Source: Pectobacterium atrosepticum
GTDB taxonomy: Bacteria > Pseudomonadota > Gammaproteobacteria > Enterobacterales > Enterobacteriaceae
Assembly (NCBI GenBank): GCA_019056595.1
Contig: CP036163.1
Location: 4,712,001-4,776,000, forward strand
DNA length: 64,000 bases
Direction: 5' to 3'
The position numbers and the translations under genes are program-made. The notes beneath the pieces were generated by a model that saw only the letters and a list, made by a program, of their open reading frames with translations, was not told where the DNA came from and did not search any database. Below are positions 1-8,806 of the stretch, one piece after another (position 1 is the stretch's first letter; the number at the start of each line of letters is the position of its first letter).

Positions 1-218
1 TGTCAACATCTGAGTTTCGCTCATTTCCGGATATCATTTTTAATTGTGCTCAACACAGAGCGTTTTCAGATAAAGTTTGAGCCAATGCAGATAAATAATA
101 ATGACTGTGGTTTTATATTCATTATTTTGAAACTTAAAATACTCATGGTTTCTTACTTATTCAGATAATAAAAAATGCGCAAAGAAGAATGCCTCTCTGC
201 GCGTATATCTGCATACTA
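1..218. other. Non-coding left edge of the window
   Basis: AT-rich stretch downstream of the first gene, which reads leftward and ends at 219. I see no convincing gene, RNA or strong terminator in it. Confidence 0.4.
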
Positions 219-428
219 TCAGCGCTGACGGCGCTCAAGAATAGTCTGGCATTCCGTACAGGTTGCCACGCCCGGCAGGGTTAGACGTCTCTGCTCGGGA
301 ATGGATTCACCGCACAAACGACAGTAATGTAATGAGGGTGTAGTCGCTGGCTTGAAACGGTTCTGTTCAATCATCTCTTCCAGGCGTTGCTCATTAAATT
401 CCTGATCGCGATCGATCTCATCTGGCAT
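219..428 (-). CDS. TraR/DksA-type C4 zinc-finger protein
   Basis: A 69-residue protein with an acidic, helical N-terminus. The C-terminal part carries two Cys-x2-Cys pairs (YCRLCG and ATCTEC) separated by about 17 residues, the zinc finger of the DksA/TraR family. Small members of this family occur on plasmids, phages and integrated elements and can act on RNA polymerase; that role is inferred here. The ATG at 428 has a strong AGGAGG site upstream. Its first 11 bases overlap the end of the DUF2857-like gene, so the two are probably translated from one mRNA. The neighbours are mobile-element genes. Confidence 0.8.
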   Translation of the reverse strand: MPDEIDRDQEFNEQRLEEMIEQNRFKPATTPSLHYCRLCGESIPEQRRLTLPGVATCTECQTILERRQR

Positions 429-1002
429 GCGATGTCCTCCTATTCAGTGCTTCTTTTTCACAAAGGGTGATACGGTTCCAGACTGCGGTCAGGGAAGGCC
501 CTTTTTCCCTAGAGGACAACGATTCAGTGACCTGCATCATGGCTTCTAGTGCGTCAGGTGTATCAAGGTTTTCAGTGCGTTTCTTTTGCCATGACAGCCA
601 GATTTCGGCATCAACGGTTTCATCTGGAATAGGCGTTCGGCCATAAGGGATGGTGACACCCAGCAACCGGCGACGAGTGCAGACCTCATTTGAGGTGAGT
701 CCAAAAAAATGATTAAGGAGTGCGATAGATCCCCCTAATATGATGGCCCGATTAATCTGTTGCTGGCGTTGCGCCTCTTGGCGGGACAACGCCAGAATCT
801 GTTGTAGAACGTCGTGACGAACAGTGATCGACATAAACTGCGCGGATACCCGGCTGACGATAAACAGTTCGTCGAGGGATAGTTGATTGAGGGCATTCAA
901 TTCGTCGAATGTGAATCCTAACGTTTCGCAATAACGAAAATTGCCTTCCTTAAGCGCGGCAAGGGCGTTTGTTAACACCGCGTAATTCAGTGAGGGGAAC
1001 AT
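418..1002 (-). CDS. DUF2857-like mobile-element protein
   Basis: A 194-residue soluble protein, mostly helical, resembling the DUF2857 (STY4526-type) proteins of integrative elements of the SPI-7 kind. No catalytic motif is visible and the function is unknown. It starts at an ATG preceded by GGGAG about ten bases away. It lies 16 bases after the AlpA-type gene and overlaps the zinc-finger gene that follows, so the three form one leftward operon. The family call rests on recalled resemblance and context; a profile search with DUF2857 would settle it. Confidence 0.65.
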   Translation of the reverse strand: MFPSLNYAVLTNALAALKEGNFRYCETLGFTFDELNALNQLSLDELFIVSRVSAQFMSITVRHDVLQQILALSRQEAQRQQQINRAIILGGSIALLNHFFGLTSNEVCTRRRLLGVTIPYGRTPIPDETVDAEIWLSWQKKRTENLDTPDALEAMMQVTESLSSREKGPSLTAVWNRITLCEKEALNRRTSHAR

Positions 1003-1018
1003 AATGCTGTATCTCCCT

Positions 1019-1213
1019 TCAGCGCGTTAAGCGGTTAGCTAATTTGAGGTTTATCCACTCGTCAATTTCAGATTCAAGCCAGGCTACGCTGGCAGGTCCA
1101 ATCTTTATTGAAGATGGAAAGGAGCCTTCTTTCATGTACAGGTAGATTTGTGAGCGTTTCAGACCGGTTTTTACTTCTACTTGTTTCAGACGTAATAACT
1201 GATGAGATGTCAT
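1019..1213 (-). CDS. AlpA-family excisionase/regulator
   Basis: A 64-residue winged-helix protein of the AlpA type. It has the family layout: a short N-terminal strand, a helix-turn-helix around VKTGLKRSQIYLYMKEG, a GPASVAWLESEIDEW segment and a short basic tail. AlpA proteins regulate integrase genes or act as excision factors in P4-like elements. The ATG at 1213 is chosen over an upstream in-frame ATG at 1264 because an excellent GGAGGTA site precedes it and family members start there. It heads the operon with the DUF2857-like and zinc-finger genes. Confidence 0.85.
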   Translation of the reverse strand: MTSHQLLRLKQVEVKTGLKRSQIYLYMKEGSFPSSIKIGPASVAWLESEIDEWINLKLANRLTR

Positions 1214-1366
1214 AAATACCTCCAGTGCAGAAATGGGATATGCCCGGAGATGACAAAAAAACACAGTGAAGGAAGGAGTGAAAGTAGAAGAGCCCGTATT
1301 ACGGACACCACGATCCTTAATACGGGTTTTCAGATTGGAACGTGTAACATCATTTTAATTGGGGAC

Positions 1367-2218
1367 CTAAATGGACGTAGGTGAACCACGTTCAAGCGCT
1401 GTTTTTAAGGTATCGCCGCTGAGTCGGTCGGTCATGCCTTCGGCTGATGCCCACTGTTCAAAGATGGACAGAAGCTTGTAAGGTTGCCTGATTAATGGAC
1501 TGATAGACTCATTATTTTTACAGGCAAGCCAGAAAAACCGAGATAGTGGTGTTGATATTCGTGTTGAAGATAAAGGGTTCATTCTGTTCTTAGTCATGAT
1601 GTTAATTAATTTATCAAGTTCAGCATGTCGAATGACAAAACAGGCATCACGAGGTAGAACATGAGCAGGGAAATACTCTTTTTCCAAGTAATAACTTATC
1701 CTCTGAGAAAATATTTCTTTGTGTACATCTTGTGCAATATTTTTAGGTAGTTGCATGATTTTTTGTTTTATCCTTTGCTTCCATGTTACCCTTTCAAATA
1801 GTTGAAATATTTCCCCATGTAAGTTTACTGTTATGCCGTGATTAAATTCAATGGCTCCTGTTACCGGTGGACGAATTTTAAGGGAATAGGCAAGCAATTT
1901 CTGTATTAGAACATGTTCATACCCAATTAATTGGGTGTCAAGAATTCTCTGTGTGGGTGTTATATATGCACCGTTAGTGCTAACAATAGAATTACACTCG
2001 TTGATGAAGGTTGTTTTATCAAAAAAACATAAGCGATTAATTAATGACGATTCTGATTTCCTAAGTTTTACTTTGTTGTCTGATCTTTGTATTTTTCGTA
2101 ATATTATTGGCGACTGAAAGTAAATGGAGAGACGAATGCTATCATGTAATGCATGTCTGTAAATGTCATTTTTTTTTAATTCCCAGCCCTTTTTTATTTG
2201 TCCTTTCAACTGCTTCAC
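1367..2218 (-). CDS. Hypothetical protein of the tRNA-Asn element
   Basis: A 283-residue open frame rich in Lys, Ile and Arg, with no membrane segment, signal peptide or recognisable motif. Its composition is clearly more AT-rich than the core genes, which fits acquired DNA. The frame begins with GTG and no good ribosome-binding site is visible, so the start is uncertain. It lies upstream of the AlpA operon on the same strand. I do not recognise the family. It could be a replication or regulatory protein of the element, but nothing in the sequence shows this. Confidence 0.55.
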   Translation of the reverse strand: MKQLKGQIKKGWELKKNDIYRHALHDSIRLSIYFQSPIILRKIQRSDNKVKLRKSESSLINRLCFFDKTTFINECNSIVSTNGAYITPTQRILDTQLIGYEHVLIQKLLAYSLKIRPPVTGAIEFNHGITVNLHGEIFQLFERVTWKQRIKQKIMQLPKNIAQDVHKEIFSQRISYYLEKEYFPAHVLPRDACFVIRHAELDKLINIMTKNRMNPLSSTRISTPLSRFFWLACKNNESISPLIRQPYKLLSIFEQWASAEGMTDRLSGDTLKTALERGSPTSI

Positions 2219-2342
2219 TTATAGTCAGCCAGTCAGGAGAGCTAGAGTTTGTACTTGATAATGGTTGTTTTTTTGACATGATAAATCTCATCATTTTATT
2301 GGGTTTTACAAAAACTTCATGAAATTGTTCAGTGAGTTTTTT

Positions 2343-2573
2343 TCAGGGAGTGGGATCATAAAACGTTATGATATCTGAATTATATTGAATATTAAGCGCC
2401 TCAGACTGCGTGTCCGGCACATGTTTAGCTTTAGGCAAAAAGAAGAAGAACAAATACCAGATTAAACTAATCCAGTACTCAAACTTCGCGGCCAGTTCTT
2501 CGCAAATGCTGAAACTAATTCTGGTTCGGACTCGAGTTACTAGAGCCACTTTCCCAGTCAGTTTTAAATTCAT
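2343..2573 (-). pseudogene. Remnant of a short-chain dehydrogenase gene (5' end)
   Basis: The frame opens MNLKLTGKVALVT, the standard start of short-chain dehydrogenases, and shortly after continues FSICEELAAKF, which matches the helix after the glycine-rich NAD(P) motif. The expected GASxGIG motif is replaced by RVRTRIS, and after about 30 residues the sequence no longer resembles the family. A proper GGAG site precedes the ATG. Only the first tenth of a dehydrogenase (normally about 250 residues) remains, so this is a decayed fragment, not a functional enzyme. Confidence 0.6.
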
Positions 2574-2746
2574 TTGTTGCTCCTCAAATTAAGCATAGTT
2601 AATAATATAGCTCTGAGTGACATGGCATAATCAAGGCGATTTGGTGAGTTGAGTAGCGCCCCATCATCTGAACTGGGGCGGGCCGAATTTGTATTTATTG
2701 ACAGTGCATAGCCACAAGCTACCGAGAAGCACACGTCGAACAATGA

Positions 2747-3583
2747 TCAGAAGCTATATGTCACCTTCAGGCTGCCAGTGGGCGATGTTTTTCGTTGAAC
2801 AATTGGACTATTTCGTGCATCACCAGCCAACTGCGTAAATCCTGCTGCGGCAACTACGCTCCAGTCTTGATTAAGCTTGTGCGTCCAGTCCATATTCAGT
2901 GAATAGGCATAAATTCCAGACTTGGCATCATATCGAGTAAACCCCGATGCTGCCGACTGTGATGCACTTACCCCGTAGTAAGTCTGCATGTACTTGCTGG
3001 TCCCCCAACTACTGGTCAGCGCCAGCGTCACAGCGTTTTTCGATGACGTATAGAGCGGGCTGACAATGCTGAAATGCAGGGCCTCACCATTGCTTCGCTG
3101 AGAAATCGGCACCTCAGCCTGCAATTGCAAATTAAGCCAGTCGGTCACCTCGTATCCTAGGCCAGGCAAACCGATAGCAGAGCCCTTAACGTCACCCATA
3201 CCTCGCAAGTAGTCGCTACCGTAGCTGAGCGAGTCGCTGTCCACGTCACGATCCTTTCTGCCTGCGCGATAACTCACCGAAGCGCTGTAATCAAACTTGC
3301 CGATATTGTTACCGTAACCGATACCACGCGTGGAGCTGACGAAGAAACCATTTACCATAGAGTAATCAATCACTAGGGCCGTCGTGACTCGGCTTTCATC
3401 CGAACCAGAATAACGTGGCGCAACATCCACGCCTCCTCCTAGGGTCAACTCGTTGCCCTGTTTCTGTTCTGCTGCCAGTATTGGGGTTGCCAATAACGCG
3501 AGGACAAATCCTGACAACAATTTTCCCAGGGTATGCCCCGAGAGTGAATGGAGGAACTTATGACTCAGTTCGATGTTTCTCAT
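2747..3583 (-). CDS. MipA/OmpV-family outer-membrane protein
   Basis: A 278-residue protein with an N-terminal signal sequence (hydrophobic stretch then an Ala-x-Ala type cleavage site before EQKQG) and alternating beta-strand sequence ending in an aromatic residue (KVTYSF), as outer-membrane barrels do. The GGGVDVAPRYSGSDE start of the mature part is typical of MipA/OmpV proteins. E. coli MipA links murein enzymes; other members have been tied to antibiotic and peptide responses. It is divergent from the two-component pair that begins about 200 bases away, so it is a likely target of that pair. This regulation is inferred. Confidence 0.85.
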   Translation of the reverse strand: MRNIELSHKFLHSLSGHTLGKLLSGFVLALLATPILAAEQKQGNELTLGGGVDVAPRYSGSDESRVTTALVIDYSMVNGFFVSSTRGIGYGNNIGKFDYSASVSYRAGRKDRDVDSDSLSYGSDYLRGMGDVKGSAIGLPGLGYEVTDWLNLQLQAEVPISQRSNGEALHFSIVSPLYTSSKNAVTLALTSSWGTSKYMQTYYGVSASQSAASGFTRYDAKSGIYAYSLNMDWTHKLNQDWSVVAAAGFTQLAGDARNSPIVQRKTSPTGSLKVTYSF

Positions 3584-3788
3584 TAAGGAAGTCCTTGTGG
3601 GTTCAACTGACTACGATACAAGCGGTTTTAAACGCCAGAACGCTCAGTTTGAATGCTGACCCTGAAGTTCTCATGAGCCAAAAATGAAGAAATACTGAAG
3701 TAAGTACCCGTTCTGCAAACCTGATAGATTTACTGACACCGTTTTTTTCTTCAGACGTTCTTCATTCACTGTTGATAAAGTAACTATT

Positions 3789-4466
3789 GTGAAAATTCTC
3801 CTAATCGAAGACGACATCGATCTCGGCAATGGCGTACGTATTGCCCTTACAGACCAAGGATTAGATGTCATATGGGTTCGCCGTAAAGTGGATGCTCTGC
3901 ATCAACTCGATGTATGCGTGCCAGAACTTGTATTGCTCGACCTCGGCCTGCCCGACGGTGATGGCATGAGCCTGATGGCGCGTCTGCGTCAGGAGCTCAA
4001 GGGGATCCCCGTCATCATCCTGACTGCTCGGGGCACTCTGCAAGATCGCTTGACTGGGCTGGATGCCGGTGCAGACGACTATCTCGTCAAACCTTTTGTT
4101 CTCGCTGAGTTATTGGCCAGGGTGAGAGCACTTGTGCGGCGCAGTTATGGTTTTCAGAATGAGGTGATAGAGATTCGAGGTCTATCTCTCCATGTGCCAA
4201 CTCGTCGCGTGACAGTGAGCGAAAGTCATGTTGATTTGACGGCAAGTGAATACGCGCTGCTTGAAACGTTAATGTTGCGTTCTGACCGTGTTCTGACCCG
4301 TAGTTTTCTGGAAGAAAGGATCTTCGGTGCAAAAGAAAATATGAGTAATGCTCTCGATGTACATATGGGAAATTTGCGTCGCAAAATCGGTGACGGCTAT
4401 GTGCGAACGGTGAGAGGTGTGGGGTTTGTCATTGACACCGTACCCATTCAGAAGGGGGTAGGTTGA
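3789..4466 (+). CDS. OmpR/PhoB-family response regulator
   Basis: A 225-residue regulator starting at GTG. The receiver domain (about 1-115) has the acidic pair in LLIEDDID, the phospho-acceptor Asp51 in LLDLGLPDGDG, a conserved Thr in ILTARG and the Lys in VKPF. A winged-helix DNA-binding domain follows (about 125-218), ending VRTVRGVGFVID as in the QseB/PmrA group. Its stop overlaps the start of the sensor kinase by four bases, so the two are translationally coupled. Likely targets are the divergent MipA-family gene and its own operon; the signal is unknown. Confidence 0.93.
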   Translation: MKILLIEDDIDLGNGVRIALTDQGLDVIWVRRKVDALHQLDVCVPELVLLDLGLPDGDGMSLMARLRQELKGIPVIILTARGTLQDRLTGLDAGADDYLVKPFVLAELLARVRALVRRSYGFQNEVIEIRGLSLHVPTRRVTVSESHVDLTASEYALLETLMLRSDRVLTRSFLEERIFGAKENMSNALDVHMGNLRRKIGDGYVRTVRGVGFVIDTVPIQKGVG

Positions 4467-5854
4467 TGCGTAATTTTTGGCGCTATCTGAGAATTCCAAC
4501 GCTCGTACGGCGAATTATGATCGCCCAGATGCTATTACTCACGCTGCTTTGGTGTATTTTTCTGACCTACATTTTATGGGATAACTTACGCAGCCCTCCA
4601 ATGCTATCAGGCAACAAAACCTATGAAACCATTCTGACATTGGTGGATCGTATGGGGGATCGCCCGCACGATCTAACCGATGTGCTGGAAACATTCAGCA
4701 AGGCATTGCGGGAAGGCTATGGCGGAGGTGAAGACCCAAAAATGTCAATCAGCCTAATCGTTCGGAAGAATAAAGAGATAATTTATTCATCTGATGGCGC
4801 TCCAGTAGGAGTGACAAACACCGGTTATGGGATGATTCAGAGTGTTCAGAGTAACGATCGCACCTGGACTAGTCGTACTCTGAAGTCTAGGAGCTCCGAC
4901 ACAGAGGTGACACTGCTCACTCCTGCTGGCGGTTGGAACTTCTTCATATACCTGAACTCGCGCGGATACTACATATTACCGCTGCTGGTATGCATTCCTT
5001 TTCTTTTGTTTCCTGCGTGGCTGTCAATCCGCATTGCAATGCGTCCCTGGAACAAGGTGGCAAATGAAGTTTCCTTACGAACACCAGAAGATCTTTCTCC
5101 CCTAAAAGCAGTTCCAAAGCACAAGGAGCTTCGCCAAATAGTGGACGCGATTAATATATTCCTTGCCAGGGTACGAGAAAGCACTGAAAGGGAACGGACT
5201 TTCATTGCAGATGCCGCTCACGAGTTGCGTACTCCCCTGGCTGCAATGCGAGTCAATGTTGAGGCTTTGCAGTCCGATGTAAGCAACGTTAGTCAACAGG
5301 AATTGCTTGCAGGGATTATTCGTAGCAATAGCCGTGCTGCTCGTCTCGTCAATCAGTTGCTGCTGCTGATGCATAGTGAAGCGCGCATTAACACTGTTAT
5401 GGAGCCTGTGCCGTTGACGACGCTCATACAAGAGCGAATGGCTGAGTTGGCACCTCTAGCTGCTGAGAGCCGAATTGAGCTTGAATTCTACTCTCATGAT
5501 GAAGTCTGGATTACAGGTGTCAGGGAACGCCTGATGTCGCTGATCGACAACTTAATTGAAAATGCTGTGAAGTACAGTCCTGAGGGCGGGCGGGTTGAAG
5601 TAGAGGTACGATCGTTAGAAAAATCCATTCAATTGCGTATCTCAGATGCAGGGCCCGGAATCATGGTTGAATTGAGGGAGCGGGTGTTCGACAGATTTTT
5701 TCGTGATCCCAATCAGATACAAAGCGGGAGTGGATTGGGGCTTGCAATAGTCAAAGCGGTTGCGCAGCAACACAACAGCAGTGTTTTACTAAGTACTTCT
5801 GCAGAAGGTGGGCTCATGGTTATTGTTGATATCCCAAATCAAAATTCCGTCTGA
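4463..5854 (+). CDS. Two-component sensor histidine kinase
   Basis: A 463-residue inner-membrane kinase. A first membrane segment lies near residues 18-40, then a periplasmic sensor of about 130 residues, a second membrane segment near 170-195 and a linker. The dimerisation domain has the phospho-acceptor His253 in AAHELRTPLAAMR. The ATPase domain shows the N box (LIDNLIENAVKYSP), DAGPGI and GSGLGLAIVKA. All catalytic motifs are intact. It overlaps the response regulator by four bases. The periplasmic part resembles nothing I recognise, so the stimulus cannot be predicted. Confidence 0.92.
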   Translation: MMRNFWRYLRIPTLVRRIMIAQMLLLTLLWCIFLTYILWDNLRSPPMLSGNKTYETILTLVDRMGDRPHDLTDVLETFSKALREGYGGGEDPKMSISLIVRKNKEIIYSSDGAPVGVTNTGYGMIQSVQSNDRTWTSRTLKSRSSDTEVTLLTPAGGWNFFIYLNSRGYYILPLLVCIPFLLFPAWLSIRIAMRPWNKVANEVSLRTPEDLSPLKAVPKHKELRQIVDAINIFLARVRESTERERTFIADAAHELRTPLAAMRVNVEALQSDVSNVSQQELLAGIIRSNSRAARLVNQLLLLMHSEARINTVMEPVPLTTLIQERMAELAPLAAESRIELEFYSHDEVWITGVRERLMSLIDNLIENAVKYSPEGGRVEVEVRSLEKSIQLRISDAGPGIMVELRERVFDRFFRDPNQIQSGSGLGLAIVKAVAQQHNSSVLLSTSAEGGLMVIVDIPNQNSV

Positions 5855-5904
5855 AAGAAAACGCGATTTTGATCCTAACCCTGCGTAGGATATTTACCAG
5901 AATA

Positions 5905-6342
5905 ATGGAGCGTAAATTGAAATATTTGGCCCTAGCTACAATATTATTTTCTATATCACTTAGCGGATGCGCCATAACCGTAAGCGATTTAAAAAACAAC
6001 AAATCATCCTTAGACGGCAGTTTCATTAGCAAGACGGGGTCCTCCGATACTTATCGAACCCTAAGGCTCATGGCAAGGCAGTGTCTGGAATATCAGTCAT
6101 ATTCAGGAAATCCGGTCATCGTGTTAAGCGAGTTTGACAGTGAGCGCAAAATAGGTGAGATCAATCAAAAGCTTCTTTCAGAGGGATTATTTATCAACAA
6201 CACGCTAATTGAGATAGAGAACCATGGTGGTGACAAAGCTAAGATCAGTCTATACACAACTAAGAATATTTTGAGTACAGGCATCAGGTCGCCAAATATA
6301 AGTGATATCAAGCGATGGGCTGATGGGGACAGCGCCTGCTAA
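5905..6342 (+). CDS. Small putative lipoprotein
   Basis: A 145-residue protein with a basic N-terminus, a hydrophobic segment and a lipobox (LSGC) near residue 21, so it is predicted to be a lipid-anchored envelope protein. The mature part is polar and has no motif I recognise. I take the ATG at 5905 rather than the in-frame ATG at 5869 because the lipoprotein signal then sits at the very N-terminus. It follows the sensor kinase by about 50 bases on the same strand and may be part of that operon. Confidence 0.7.
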   Translation: MERKLKYLALATILFSISLSGCAITVSDLKNNKSSLDGSFISKTGSSDTYRTLRLMARQCLEYQSYSGNPVIVLSEFDSERKIGEINQKLLSEGLFINNTLIEIENHGGDKAKISLYTTKNILSTGIRSPNISDIKRWADGDSAC

Positions 6343-6459
6343 CATTATACTTAGCGATACGATCAGGCATTCCAGCCTGAAAATTAGCAATTACCCTGAA
6401 ATTGTTTTTTTAACGCTTAACTTGCATCTTTATAAGTGTACAGCCGTGTTGAAAGGGTT

Positions 6460-6850
6460 ATTCCGGAGATAGCTTTACCCACCATGGCAGCAGTTCCTTA
6501 TCACAACTCACCAGCCAGTCGGCGATGTCATGCAGCACATGATACAGGTAGTGATCCGAATCTATGCCGTTCAGTCGACAAACGGCCTATCCGTCCGTTC
6601 CCTGATCACCTTCGTGATCAGAGTCGAAGAACAGTTGGTTTTTTCGCCCCAGACTCACCAGCCGAAGAGCATTTCCCGCGATGTTATTACCCACTTCTAG
6701 CCAGCTATTTTCTGCATAGTACGCAAGGGCCAGCCACTGGTTTAAAGCATAAGCGAATGCTTCCGCCAGTTCTGAGTGCGCGACAGTGTTTTAACTTTCC
6801 CGCCACTAACCTTCCTAAGCCTTCAGGAGCGGTTTCGCCATATATTGGCG
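6460..6850 (-). pseudogene. IS66-type transposase relic (C-terminal part)
   Basis: Read leftward, this stretch encodes pieces matching the end of IS66 TnpC: an AEAFAYALNQW block, then WLEVGNNIAGNALRLVSLGRKN, then a segment with LNGIDSDHYLYHVLHDIADWL and finally ELLPWW. The pieces are not in one intact frame, the start of the transposase is missing, and the catalytic first half is absent. It is a dead fragment and marks the region beside the integrase as a repeated insertion target. Confidence 0.75.
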
Positions 6851-6922
6851 TTGTTAGCTGAACAGGTAAAAGTACACAATCCTCAATCAGGACGCAGGGA
6901 ATGATACGGCTCTTATCTAGCG

Positions 6923-8191
6923 TTATTCAGTCTTAATGCTATTGCTTTGCCTTTGGATATACGGGGGTACATAGGCTTCCCGGCACGTATCCAGATAATC
7001 TGACCACCATTGCATCATCGCTTTTCGAGCATCGAGATATTCTGCTTTATGGATGTAAGCAGCTCGAACGCTATTGCGTTCCTGATGGCTCATCTGCCGT
7101 TCAACCGCATCCTGTGCCCACAGTCCAGATTCCATCAGGGCACTACAGGCCATTGCGCGGAATCCGTGGCCGCAGATTTCATCTTTCGTGTCATAACCCA
7201 TCAAGCGCAGCGCCTTGTTGACCGTGTTTTCGCACATTGGTTTATACGGATTATGGTCACCGGGGAATATCAGTTCCAGATGCCCGGATATATTCCGTAC
7301 TTGTTTCAGTATAGCGATGGACTGACGAGAGAGGGGAACGATATGTGGCGTGCGCATTTTGGCACCACGCCCGGAATAACGCACACCAGGAATAGATTCA
7401 CGGGTAGCCGGAATGGTCCAGATTTTGTTTCTAAAATCGATCTCAGACCAACGGGCGAAACGCAGTTCGCTGGAGCGGATGAACAGGTGTAGAGTAAGTG
7501 AGACTGCCAAACGGGTTAATTCTCGCCCTTGCTTGTAGTCCTCAATGCAAGTCAACAGTTCCGGTAGTTTCTCCAGCGGAAGGGCAGGGTAGTGGCGTTT
7601 AACGGGCGGGGCGATTATACCGTCAAGATTTGCCGCCGGATTGTTCTCTATTAATTCCTGATGTACGGCATGACGCATGATGTTGCACATATGCTGTCGG
7701 GTTCGTGCCGCTACTTCCAGCAAACCTTTTTTCTCAATTCCTTTCAGCAGATCGATGAAGTGGCGAGTTTTTAGTTCTGTGACCGGCAGGTGTCCAATTA
7801 TCGGGAAGATATGGTTATTCATGCTGGCAAGCAGACGGACGGCATGGTTCTCTGACCATGAGCGGTTGCTTTTATGCCATTCCAATGCCACATGCTTGAA
7901 GGTTTTTTCTGGTGAGGAAGTGGTTCTTTCAGCAGCGCGCTGTTGTGCTGGGTTGATATTCTGCGCCAGCAATTTACGGATGCCGTCACGCTGTTGACGA
8001 GCATCAGCCAGAGAGACATCAGGATAGGAACCCAAGCCGAGGCGGGATTCTTTTCTATTGATACGATATTTGAGATACCAGAGACGTGAACCACCTGGAT
8101 TAACTAAAAGGTATAGGCCGTGAGAATCAGAAACTTTGAAGGGCTTTGCGGATGGTTTTAAGTTGCGGATTTTTGAGTCGTTAAGAGACAT
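6923..8191 (-). CDS. P4-type tyrosine recombinase (integrase) of the tRNA-Asn element
   Basis: A 422-residue integrase. It starts with the DUF4102 arm-binding domain (NLKPSAKPFKVSDSHGLYLLVNP, about 1-90), then a SAM-like core-binding domain, then the catalytic domain with the Arg in the SSELRFARW region, the HGFR box and the Tyr in RAAYIHKAEYLDAR near the C-terminus. All key residues are present and the length is normal. The gene starts about 160 bases from the 3' end of tRNA-Asn, the usual place for an integrase whose attachment site is the tRNA 3' end. It is related to, but clearly different from, the integrase at 17157-18416. Confidence 0.95.
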   Translation of the reverse strand: MSLNDSKIRNLKPSAKPFKVSDSHGLYLLVNPGGSRLWYLKYRINRKESRLGLGSYPDVSLADARQQRDGIRKLLAQNINPAQQRAAERTTSSPEKTFKHVALEWHKSNRSWSENHAVRLLASMNNHIFPIIGHLPVTELKTRHFIDLLKGIEKKGLLEVAARTRQHMCNIMRHAVHQELIENNPAANLDGIIAPPVKRHYPALPLEKLPELLTCIEDYKQGRELTRLAVSLTLHLFIRSSELRFARWSEIDFRNKIWTIPATRESIPGVRYSGRGAKMRTPHIVPLSRQSIAILKQVRNISGHLELIFPGDHNPYKPMCENTVNKALRLMGYDTKDEICGHGFRAMACSALMESGLWAQDAVERQMSHQERNSVRAAYIHKAEYLDARKAMMQWWSDYLDTCREAYVPPYIQRQSNSIKTE

Positions 8192-8352
8192 TTGGGGGTC
8201 ACTCCGTCATCGAACCAACTTGACCCCAAATCTGACCACCAAATTCTCCCGATGCGGAGGGTAAACTGAAAATGCATCGGGAAGACTTTTCACGCTAACT
8301 TATTGAATCTGAATCACATAGGGATTCGCAAAGCGGCATGAAAACAAGAATT

Positions 8353-8428
8353 TGGCTCCTCTGACTGGACTCGAACCAGTGACATACGGATTAACAGTCC
8401 GCCGTTCTACCGACTGAACTACAGAGGA
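8353..8428 (-). tRNA. tRNA-Asn (anticodon GTT)
   Basis: A 76-base cloverleaf including an encoded CCA, nearly identical to enterobacterial tRNA-Asn. The anticodon loop reads GTT in the rightward-to-leftward direction. Its 3' end faces the integrase, so it is the likely attachment site of the element to the left. Confidence 0.97.
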
Positions 8429-8446
8429 ATCGGTTAAGTGCGATGG

Positions 8447-8475
8447 ATAATAGCGGGAGCGTTTCGGGTTGTCAA
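8447..8475 (-). promoter_or_regulatory. Sigma-70 promoter of tRNA-Asn
   Basis: On the minus strand TTGACA (8475-8470), a 17-base spacer and TATTAT (8452-8447) lie just upstream of the tRNA. The region between the -10 and the tRNA holds no gene. Confidence 0.75.
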
Positions 8476-8587
8476 AGACTGTTATAGCTCGGTGCGTTTG
8501 ATTGCCGAACTAATAACCAACATATTGAAATTATTGCTCAAGTTGAGCACTAGAAAGCAATGAAATGCGCTGATTGGTGGGCAGATC

Positions 8588-8626
8588 TGCACCCTAAAAT
8601 AGCAGAGATTGCTTTAAGATGGTGCA
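8588..8626 (+). promoter_or_regulatory. Two NtrC-like binding sites upstream of nac
   Basis: Two 17-base sequences fit the NtrC pattern TGCACC-N5-GGTGCA. Site 1 (8588-8604) has a perfect left half and 3 of 6 matches in the right half. Site 2 (8610-8626) has a perfect right half and 3 of 6 in the left. Their centres are 22 bases apart, two helical turns, as needed for cooperative binding of dimers. They lie about 160-195 bases upstream of the predicted sigma-54 start point, a normal enhancer distance. Confidence 0.65.
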
Positions 8627-8758
8627 GGTTGGCATTGGCCTTATGACCGATTTCCGATACAAAACCGGAGCGTTGGTTAGCAGAATCATTGCTTTTCCTT
8701 ATTTTACCTGTGGCTTATCAAGGAGGTATCACTTTTTCTTAGGTACAGGTACAAAATA

Positions 8759-8774
8759 TGGCGCGCTTTTTGCT
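8759..8774 (+). promoter_or_regulatory. Sigma-54 promoter of nac
   Basis: TGGCGCG, four bases, TTGCT: one mismatch to the sigma-54 consensus TGGCACG-N4-TTGCW, with the invariant GG and GC ten bases apart. It lies about 33 bases before the nac start codon. E. coli and Klebsiella nac are also transcribed by sigma-54 under NtrC control. Confidence 0.75.
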
Positions 8775-8806
8775 ACCTCTTTAGGGTAACTACTCAGGAG
8801 GCAGAC

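Noticed and set aside
6436..6861. 141-codon rightward frame
   Set aside because: The opposite strand clearly encodes IS66 transposase pieces, so this frame is a shadow of the relic.
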